Shown here piece by piece: positions 58,125 through 64,000 of a DNA stretch of 64,000 nt. Position 1 is the first letter of the stretch. Each line of letters starts with the position of its first letter. The notes beneath the pieces are model-generated. The model did not search any database and was not told the origin of the DNA. It saw nothing but the letters and a program-made list of their open reading frames with translations. The position numbers and the translations under genes were made by a program. This DNA is from Neorhizobium galegae. Lineage in GTDB: Bacteria > Pseudomonadota > Alphaproteobacteria > Rhizobiales > Rhizobiaceae. The stretch is from contig NZ_JAGIPH010000005.1 of assembly GCF_017877135.1 (NCBI RefSeq), forward strand, positions 1-64,000, read 5' to 3'.

Positions 58125-58553
58125 TCAGTCAGCCGGCTGGGTCTCAACCGACAGTTCAAGGCGCGCGCGGCGGGTGACGCCATCGGGATCGCGGCTGAAG
58201 GTGATGTTTTCGACGCGCATGCGGTCGAGCACGTGACCGGCAATCGTCAGGTCCAGTTCGTGCAGGCCAATGCGCAAAAGACCGGCAATGCGCTTAACTT
58301 CAGGAAAGCCGATGGCGCGTGACCAGACGTTGAGGTTGATGAAGGTGGTCGAGCGGTCAAAACATTCCTCATCGATCGGCACGAGCTGGCCGTCGGCGAT
58401 CGAGATATAAGGAAAGTCCGCACCGGTATCGGCAATGCGCTCACTTGCCGCCGGCACATCGTCATAAACACGGCCGGCGACCGCTTCGCGCGTCAGATCA
58501 GTCACGCGCGCCACAAGTGCCACCTGAATGGCCAGGCTCGGATCATCACTCAT
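58125..58553 (-). CDS. Tail completion / terminator protein (DUF3168)
   Basis: A 142-aa protein with the DUF3168 pattern: VYDDVPAA near residue 30, FPYISIADGQLVP and the helical-then-strand end. Members cap the head-proximal end of the tail. Overlaps the HK97-gp10-like gene by 4 bases. Confidence 0.85.
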   Translation of the reverse strand: MSDDPSLAIQVALVARVTDLTREAVAGRVYDDVPAASERIADTGADFPYISIADGQLVPIDEECFDRSTTFINLNVWSRAIGFPEVKRIAGLLRIGLHELDLTIAGHVLDRMRVENITFSRDPDGVTRRARLELSVETQPAD

Positions 58554-58963
58554 CCCTTGCCCGCCGTCTTCAGCGCCCGCCGCACCGCGGCCCGAACACG
58601 CGCCCTGGCCTTTTTCTTGCGGACCCGGATTGCCGGCAGGAAGAACGGGTTTGCCGGCATGCCCTCGCGGCCGAACTCCTGGGCAAGGGCATAATCATAT
58701 TCCGGGACGGCATAGTCGCTGTCGCGCACCGGCTTTGTGGTCGCGGCACCACCGGCACGGATGACGACGCCGATTTCCGGGTCTGGCAGAGGCTCGGAAC
58801 GGATGGTGCCGGCAAGGGTCAGATCATCCTTCGGCACCAACGAGCGCTGCAGCATGTTGATCTCGCGGCCCTGCAACATCAGCTCGGCCTTGGCACGCTT
58901 GCGCACCTCGGCCGGTATCCGCTCCAGGCGCCGGCGCATCTTTTCGAGGCCAATGAACTTCAT
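58550..58963 (-). CDS. HK97 gp10 family phage protein
   Basis: A 137-aa basic protein: MKFIGLEKMRRRLERIP, then DYALAQEFGREGMPANPFFLPAIR, the signature of HK97 gp10-like neck or tail-connecting proteins. The start at 58963 overlaps the head-closure gene by 4 bases; a longer frame is not needed. Confidence 0.83.
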   Translation of the reverse strand: MKFIGLEKMRRRLERIPAEVRKRAKAELMLQGREINMLQRSLVPKDDLTLAGTIRSEPLPDPEIGVVIRAGGAATTKPVRDSDYAVPEYDYALAQEFGREGMPANPFFLPAIRVRKKKARARVRAAVRRALKTAGKG

Positions 58964-59298
58964 GAGGCAACCCCGCTGATCACTGTGAGAAAGACGCAAA
59001 GCGGATCGGTGACGACATCCGCCTCGCGGATGGCATAAACCGTGCCGCGCCTGACATCGCGCAGCTGCCAATCCGTGCCGATGGTTTTGGACAAAACATC
59101 CTTGCGCAGGCGCACTTTGAGGATGGCGCGGCCCTGCAGACGCTCGGCCACCACCGCCTCACTACCCCCGGCATAGATGAAGGCCGCCCGACGCTGGAAC
59201 TGCTCGACAAAGTCTGAGCGATAATTGCCGGCGCCGTCACTGACACGCGCCCGCTTGTCGAGAGCGACACGCTCTTTCAGGGAACCGGCGTCAATCAT
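58960..59298 (-). CDS. Phage head closure protein
   Basis: A 112-aa protein of the head-tail joining type: start MIDAGSLKERVALDKRARV, internal GGSEAVVAERLQGRAILKVR and a strand-rich end. Members close the connector after packaging. Overlaps the small gene at 59291 by 8 bases. Confidence 0.83.
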   Translation of the reverse strand: MIDAGSLKERVALDKRARVSDGAGNYRSDFVEQFQRRAAFIYAGGSEAVVAERLQGRAILKVRLRKDVLSKTIGTDWQLRDVRRGTVYAIREADVVTDPLCVFLTVISGVAS

Positions 59299-59476
59299 TG
59301 CCGCCTGCCTTTGGCGCAGATCGCGGCGCTCTCACCGTGACAGCGGCTTTGGCGGCAATGGCCTGGTCGGCGCAGTCGCGTTTCACCGTGTAGGTTTGAC
59401 CGGCCGTGTAAGCGATGGTCACGCCGAACACGGGCGGCCGGTAGTCAAAATCCTTGAGGAACCGGACACGGGCCAT
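59291..59476 (-). CDS. Small phage connector-region protein
   Basis: A 61-aa basic protein (MARVRFLKDFDYRPP, TIAYTAGQTYTVKRDCADQA) typical of the short, strand-rich proteins found between connector and closure genes. Function unknown. Confidence 0.7.
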   Translation of the reverse strand: MARVRFLKDFDYRPPVFGVTIAYTAGQTYTVKRDCADQAIAAKAAVTVRAPRSAPKAGGND

Positions 59477-59484
59477 GGTCGCTC

Positions 59485-60084
59485 CTATCGATAGATGCGG
59501 TAGGGCTGCAAAAGCGCATCGACCGCAAAGGGGAGAGTGACAGCGCTCTGGCCGATCACCACGGCCTCGCGGTTCCGATACCAGTGCGCAACGAGTAGCA
59601 GGATGGCAAAGCGGATGGGTTCCGGCACATTCGCCACCCAGACAGCCGGCGTGCCGACGGTCTTGGCGCAGCCGACCCGGTAGCGGATGACGACACGCTG
59701 ATTGCGCCCGGACACGAACGGCCAGGCGCCGGACAAGGGGTAGACCCCGCCCGCGTCGATTTCGTAGTCGCCGGGTGGGATGGTTTCGAAGTTGTCGGCA
59801 CTGGCGCGAACCCGAATAGACACCAGCTCCAGCACCGGACTGAACGGCAGGTGGATGTAGCCGTCAGCATCGGCATAAAAATCTTCCATGGCATAATCGA
59901 GCGTCTGGATGCCGAGCGCCCGCCCGAGCCAGCCGGTCGGCCCGTCGATCCAGGTCGTGGCGGCCAGAATGAGGCCTTCGACATAGGCCTCGTCTTCCTC
60001 TGGCAGTTCGGCCAGGTGGCGGCGGGCATCATCAAGCGTGACGATCGGCGTTGGCGGCTCAACGACCCTGAGATCGGCCGCCAT
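59485..60084 (-). CDS. Head-tail connector protein (gp6-like)
   Basis: A 199-aa protein: TLDDARRHLAELPEEDEAYV followed by EGLILAATTWIDGPTGWLG is the standard beginning of gp6-like adaptor proteins that attach under the portal. The C-terminus is helical (EPIRFAILLLVAHWYRNREA). Shares one base with the gene upstream. Confidence 0.85.
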   Translation of the reverse strand: MAADLRVVEPPTPIVTLDDARRHLAELPEEDEAYVEGLILAATTWIDGPTGWLGRALGIQTLDYAMEDFYADADGYIHLPFSPVLELVSIRVRASADNFETIPPGDYEIDAGGVYPLSGAWPFVSGRNQRVVIRYRVGCAKTVGTPAVWVANVPEPIRFAILLLVAHWYRNREAVVIGQSAVTLPFAVDALLQPYRIYR

Positions 60085-60422
60085 TACTTTTTGCCTTTTG
60101 CGTCGGCCGCAGTCCGGGCGTCGAGCTGCTTTTCCAGATCGGCAATGCGAACGGTTTTCTCGGCCAGCTCCGATCGCAGAGTTTCGAGCTCGGCCGCCTG
60201 AGAGCCCTTGGCCGCCGCCCTCTCCTGTTCGGCCGCCTCTCGCCGCGCCTGCAGCTCGGCCTCGCGTTCGGCCTTGGCCTTGGCTTCAGCCTTGGCGTCA
60301 TAGGCAACAAAATTGCCCTTCTGCAGGAGCGCCTTGCCCAGACGGTCATCGACCGTGATCACCTCGCCCCGGCGCACATTACCGTATTCGCCATACGAGC
60401 TGCGCTTTGCTTTGATTTCCAT
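60084..60422 (-). CDS. Small phage protein with C-terminal coiled coil
   Basis: A 112-aa protein: a strand-rich N-terminus (MEIKAKRSSYGEYGNVRRGE) and a long Ala/Glu/Lys/Arg coiled coil. It lies between capsid and connector genes; position suggests a head decoration or head-tail accessory role. Not a recognised family. Confidence 0.65.
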   Translation of the reverse strand: MEIKAKRSSYGEYGNVRRGEVITVDDRLGKALLQKGNFVAYDAKAEAKAKAEREAELQARREAAEQERAAAKGSQAAELETLRSELAEKTVRIADLEKQLDARTAADAKGKK

Positions 60423-60504
60423 CTCGGTTCTCCATCGCGTCATCGAGCGGCGTGTGCGGCGGGCAGAACAATGCTGCCCGCCGTCATCCGCCGATCGCGG
60501 TTGA

Positions 60505-61995
60505 TCAGGCGGCAAGCGCCGTGGTGAAGTCGCCGGCAACCAGCGCCTTCGGCCGTTTGACGGCAAGCGCCAGGCGTTTTTCGGCGCGGACGGTGAGCAT
60601 GTTTTTGACGAAGTTGTCGCGGTCTTCCGAGGAGATGGCGACTTCCGTATCCATGCGATCCCAGACCTTGGCGGCCATCTTGAAGGCACCGGCCAAAAAC
60701 TCGTCTTGCGCCATTGCCTGGGTGGAGATCACCGGCCGGCCCCAGAGCTGCGGCCCGAGCATCTGAATGATGGTGGCAAACAGATAGCGGTTCTCGCCAT
60801 CCTTGGTGAGTTCGATATCGGCCCAATCGATCGGATTGAGCACAATGCCATCGGCCGGATATTCCGCGAGCGAGGCTTGCAGCAGCGCCAGGCGCAGCAC
60901 ATCGATCTTGGTCTTGGCCGCAACCGTAATGCCCGCCGGTTCTGCATAGTCGGTTGCCTGCGGCACAAGACCGTGCAGGTTCTGGCCGAGACCGTCGCCC
61001 TTCAGGATCTGGGCTTCCTCGACAAAATCCAGACCATAGCGCAGCTCGCCATCGATCTCGCTCTGCAGCTGAGGAATGTCGTCCATCGCCTGGCGCGACA
61101 CCGGCACCCAATGGGCAATGGTGCGCACCGGCGCATCGGCCGGCTCATAGGTGTAATTCGATTCCGGCTTCAGAGCCCCTTCCGCCACCATGGCTGCCGC
61201 ATTCACCCGCGCCACCATGCGGGCATATTCGATGCTGTTCGACGTGGTGGTGCCGACCTGCAGGAGCTGACGGATAAAGAACTGCCGGCGCGGCATGCCG
61301 ACAATTTCCGTGTCCCGCTGCGGGGTGATCAGCGCGCCAGCCGAACCGGCCGAAGTGGTGATAGCGTTCTGCACCGAGACGTTGACCGTGCCCTTGGCGC
61401 CGGCTGCCACAAAGGCCTTCACGTTGGCATGCTCGCCAACCATCTGGCCAAGCGACTTTGGCTCATCCTGTGTGCCGCCACGGCGCGATGCCAGGCGCTG
61501 TTCGAGATCGGTGTTGCGGGTCGAGAGCTGCTCGACCTTTTCCGTCAGCCTGTTCTGGGTCTCGGCAAGCTTGGCCTGGTCCGACAAAAGCTTGTCGGCC
61601 TTCTGCTTGATCTCGTCGGAGACCGAGCCGGCAGACTTGGCCTGGCGCAGCGCCTCCTCGGCCGTCTGTTTGACGCCGTCGGAGACTTCCTTCAGCGACG
61701 CCTTCACGTCAGCCAGCAGCCTTTCGACATTGGCCTCGTTGCGAACCGAGCCGATGACGCCGGAGGGAAGCGCGGTCATCAGGAGCGATGCCGGCAAGGA
61801 AGGCATGCGGGCCTTTCGCATGTGGGCAGGATGAGCGCCGGCCATCATGACCATCGCCATTACGGGCGGATGGGTCGTGGCGGCCGAGGTAAGGTGCGCG
61901 ACCAGGTCGAAAGCCATGTCGGATGCAGGCATGGCAAAGCAGGCGGTGGCGATCACGGCAAGCGCGATCGCTCCGCAAAGAGCGAAGAGTTTCAT
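60505..61995 (-). CDS. HK97-family phage major capsid protein with hydrophobic N-terminal extension
   Basis: A 496-aa capsid protein. Residues about 90-170 form the charged coiled coil of the delta (scaffold) domain, and the HK97 fold follows (NVSVQNAITTSAGSAGALI to the end). Unusually, the first 80 residues include a signal-peptide-like helix (MKLFALCGAIALAVIATACF) and a Met/His/Ala-rich stretch. AAGGA precedes the first ATG, so that start is likely real, but a start at 61821 is possible. Cleavage of the N-terminus by the protease encoded next to it would remove this part. Confidence 0.88.
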   Translation of the reverse strand: MKLFALCGAIALAVIATACFAMPASDMAFDLVAHLTSAATTHPPVMAMVMMAGAHPAHMRKARMPSLPASLLMTALPSGVIGSVRNEANVERLLADVKASLKEVSDGVKQTAEEALRQAKSAGSVSDEIKQKADKLLSDQAKLAETQNRLTEKVEQLSTRNTDLEQRLASRRGGTQDEPKSLGQMVGEHANVKAFVAAGAKGTVNVSVQNAITTSAGSAGALITPQRDTEIVGMPRRQFFIRQLLQVGTTTSNSIEYARMVARVNAAAMVAEGALKPESNYTYEPADAPVRTIAHWVPVSRQAMDDIPQLQSEIDGELRYGLDFVEEAQILKGDGLGQNLHGLVPQATDYAEPAGITVAAKTKIDVLRLALLQASLAEYPADGIVLNPIDWADIELTKDGENRYLFATIIQMLGPQLWGRPVISTQAMAQDEFLAGAFKMAAKVWDRMDTEVAISSEDRDNFVKNMLTVRAEKRLALAVKRPKALVAGDFTTALAA

Positions 61996-62020
61996 GGGGA
62001 GTGTCCTTTGGGTCCGGGCG

Positions 62021-62887
62021 TTAGACGGACGTTTTGAAGGTGTTGAGCGTGGATTTGAGGAGGTCGTTGACCTCCGTGAGGACGGCAGCGTCGTGCATGC
62101 CGGTTGAGGCAGCGCCAGGCATGCCCCCTTTTAAAGCCGCAATCAGATCGCGCCGCTCGGAACGCGGCACGTTGAGTTGCGCCAGAAGATCATCGACGCG
62201 GTGGGCAGCGACCCGCGTCTTGGCAGCGGCCGAGTTTTGCGGCGAGGCGGCGATCTCGTCAGAGGATAAAAGCGCATCGGCCAAACCCTTTTCGACCGCT
62301 TCCGCCCCGCCAATCCATGTTTCCCGATCGAGCATTTTTGCCACCTCTTTGGCATCCATGCCCGATCGCGCCACATAGATATCGACGGCGGCTGCATCGA
62401 ACGGCTCCAGGAAGTCTGCCACTTCGCGCAGCTGATGACGGTCCCCCTCGGCCACAACCCAGGCATTATGGATCATCAGAAAGCCGGCGCGGGCGATCTG
62501 CACCTCGTCGGCCGCCATGGCGATGACGGACGCCGCCGAGGCTGCCACCCCGAGGATCTTGACCGTCACTTTCGCCTTGTGTTCGCGAAGCGTGTTGTAG
62601 ATCGCCAGACCCTCAAAATAGTTGCCGCCGGGCGAGTTGATGTTGACGACGACATTTTGGTCGCCGATCGAACGAAGGGCTGCCGCCACACGTTTGGCTG
62701 TCACCCCCTCGCCCCAGGCATCATTGCCAATCACATCGAGAACCGAGATCGTGTTCTCGACTGTCTCAGCCGTGCCGCCTACTTGCCGGATATCCGGGTT
62801 CCAGTTCTCGAACGCCCGTGCCGTCACTTTCGAATGCAGACCAGGGCGGATGCCGACGGCAGCACTTGGGAGAATACGAAGGGTCAT
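62021..62887 (-). CDS. ClpP-like head maturation protease
   Basis: A 288-aa Clp-protease-related enzyme: INSPGGNYFEGLAIYN is the oxyanion-hole loop, the catalytic Ser is in GVAASAASVIAMA, and the His in FLMIHNAW. Phage members process capsid subunits in the prohead. It overlaps the portal gene by 4 bases and is followed by the capsid gene. Confidence 0.9.
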   Translation of the reverse strand: MTLRILPSAAVGIRPGLHSKVTARAFENWNPDIRQVGGTAETVENTISVLDVIGNDAWGEGVTAKRVAAALRSIGDQNVVVNINSPGGNYFEGLAIYNTLREHKAKVTVKILGVAASAASVIAMAADEVQIARAGFLMIHNAWVVAEGDRHQLREVADFLEPFDAAAVDIYVARSGMDAKEVAKMLDRETWIGGAEAVEKGLADALLSSDEIAASPQNSAAAKTRVAAHRVDDLLAQLNVPRSERRDLIAALKGGMPGAASTGMHDAAVLTEVNDLLKSTLNTFKTSV

Positions 62888-64000
62888 GCGGCCACCTTGT
62901 CTGTCTCAGATTGCAGCCAGGCGCGCATTGCGGCGCGGGCCGTATTGCTATCACTTGCGGCGCCCAGGACTGAGAGCGGCGCAAGGTTCGTCTGGGCCGT
63001 CAGATCATCACCGCCATCGACGCGGGGAAGGTTGAGCTTTGCCCGACCTTCATTGCGCGTCATCAGGCCGTTTTGCGTCATCACCGACAGGAACGAGGCC
63101 TTTGCCGCACTGTCCATTTGCAACAGCGCCTCGCGGTTGAACTCGGCATAACGCCGCCGATTGCCGCTCGGGCGGATCAGCTGTTTCTTGATCCGCGCCT
63201 CGATGCGGTCGCAGAGCGGATCAATGCCAAGCGTCAGCCAGGCCAGCAGGATCTGCTCGACGCCCGAGCCCCACATCGTCTGGCCTTGCGCGGCGTGCCC
63301 GATGATGATTGGCGGCATGCCGAACCAGCGGCACATTTCCTCGACCGAGAAGCGGTGGTTTTCCAGCATCTGCGCATCCACCGGCGACAGCGACAGCCGA
63401 TCGTACTTGAGGCCGGCTTCCAGGATCATCAGCTTGCCGGCATTCGAAGAACCGACAAACCGGCTCATGATCCCCTCAAGGTCAGCCCGCTGCGTCTTGT
63501 CGAGGATCTTTTCCGACGACAGGATGCCGCTTGCCTGCAGACCTTTCCCGAACAGCCGGCCGGCCGCCTCGTCAATCGCAATCGCCGAGCCAAAGGTCTG
63601 CGAACCGAACTGGATGGGCGACAGGCCAACATCACCACCAAAGCCAAAGCCTTTCAGGTGGAATACCTTCTCGCGTGGCAGGATCTCGCTTTTCCCGCGA
63701 TCGATGACGTTGAACTTCAGCAAGCCCTCGGCATCACGGAACGGGTGGCAATGCGTGCTGGGCAATGGCTGCAGCGCACTCAATCGCGTGCCGATCTCGA
63801 CCTTTTCCGCATAGGCATTGCCCGTGGTCATCAGCCAGGCGACCATGGTTTCCCAAAATTCGAGCGGCGTCTGGTCTTCATTCGGGCTTTCGCACAAGAC
63901 ATCGACCAGCGCATCGTCGGCCTCGACCTTCACCCGGCTATTGTCGCCCCTCTTCTCAAAGATCGACAGCGGCAGGCAGGACACCGCCTGCGCCGTCAGC
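62884..64000 (-). CDS. Phage portal protein, HK97 family (5' end outside window)
   Basis: The visible 372 or so codons include the core of an HK97-type portal: CLPLSIFEKRGDNSR near the start, LMTTGNAYAEKV, GLQASGILSSEKI, and the ending FGMPPIIIGHAAQGQTMWGS with its helical C-terminus. The frame is open through base 64,000, so the real start is outside. The portal is the docking site for terminase, which should be encoded next to the right. Confidence 0.92.
   Translation of the reverse strand, partial: LTAQAVSCLPLSIFEKRGDNSRVKVEADDALVDVLCESPNEDQTPLEFWETMVAWLMTTGNAYAEKVEIGTRLSALQPLPSTHCHPFRDAEGLLKFNVIDRGKSEILPREKVFHLKGFGFGGDVGLSPIQFGSQTFGSAIAIDEAAGRLFGKGLQASGILSSEKILDKTQRADLEGIMSRFVGSSNAGKLMILEAGLKYDRLSLSPVDAQMLENHRFSVEEMCRWFGMPPIIIGHAAQGQTMWGSGVEQILLAWLTLGIDPLCDRIEARIKKQLIRPSGNRRRYAEFNREALLQMDSAAKASFLSVMTQNGLMTRNEGRAKLNLPRVDGGDDLTAQTNLAPLSVLGAASDSNTARAAMRAWLQSETDKVAA

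Larger units (their letters stand above)
37597..64000 (-). mobile_element. Prophage, head-tail-lysis region (right part beyond the window)
   Basis: Head, connector, tail, fibre and lysis genes run leftward in the usual siphovirus order from portal to endolysin and spanins, with mostly overlapping or adjacent genes. Terminase subunits, replication, repressor and integrase genes are not seen, so the element continues to the right of base 64,000. The left limit is uncertain: the zinc-ribbon and dcm/Vsr/ATPase cluster (from 31,799) may belong to the prophage or be a neighbouring island. The tail-tape and chaperone genes point to a long-tailed phage. Confidence 0.85.

Overview
The window reads as the chromosome of a member of the Rhizobiaceae (Rhizobium/Agrobacterium-like alphaproteobacterium). 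The clues are high GC, the gene order lysC-ptsP-prfA-prmC with a DUF4167 gene downstream, the divergent secA / parvulin-argJ-GNAT-mutT block, a comF-grxC-amidase-DUF1178 run and a small Flp pilin. No tRNA, rRNA or CRISPR array was recognised.

Bases 1-31,100 are ordinary core chromosome. They hold an M23 peptidase, clpB, the DUF4167 protein, prmC, prfA, ptsP, lysC, an SH3-domain exported protein, ubiG, DUF1178, a nitrilase-family amidase, grxC, comF, a methyltransferase, a Flp pilin, a Nudix hydrolase, an acetyltransferase, argJ, a parvulin, secA, a polysaccharide flippase with a CelD-like acetyltransferase, a membrane acyltransferase and a chemoreceptor. Several clear intrinsic terminators mark the ends of these units.

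Bases 31,100-37,300 are a defence-like island whose sequence looks less GC-rich than its surroundings. A Vsr-type endonuclease gene reads leftward. Divergent from it is a translationally coupled pair: a 774-aa protein with two separate GHKL ATPase modules and a histidine-kinase-like H-box, and a receiver-domain protein. A complete cytosine-5 DNA methyltransferase converges on them and overlaps the receiver gene by 120 bp. No restriction endonuclease of a known type is beside them. This cassette is the best candidate in the window for an undescribed system.

Bases 37,300-64,000 are a large part of a siphovirus-type prophage (HK97-like head, long-tail module), transcribed right to left. From the right edge: portal (cut by the window end), ClpP-like prohead protease, HK97-fold capsid, connector and closure proteins, tail tube, a tail-assembly chaperone pair joined by a canonical -1 slippery heptamer, tape measure, distal tail proteins, an embedded GNAT, tail fibre, then a compact lysis cassette (GH24 endolysin, i-spanin with an overlapping o-spanin, membrane proteins), and at the far left a Dam-type methylase and a zinc-ribbon protein. 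The terminase genes and integrase are not in the window and presumably lie to the right. Two clusters of small accessory genes, many on the opposite strand, interrupt the tail operon on either side of the tape-measure gene. They carry an IS66 transposase remnant and short dispersed repeats, and look like cargo acquired by the prophage.
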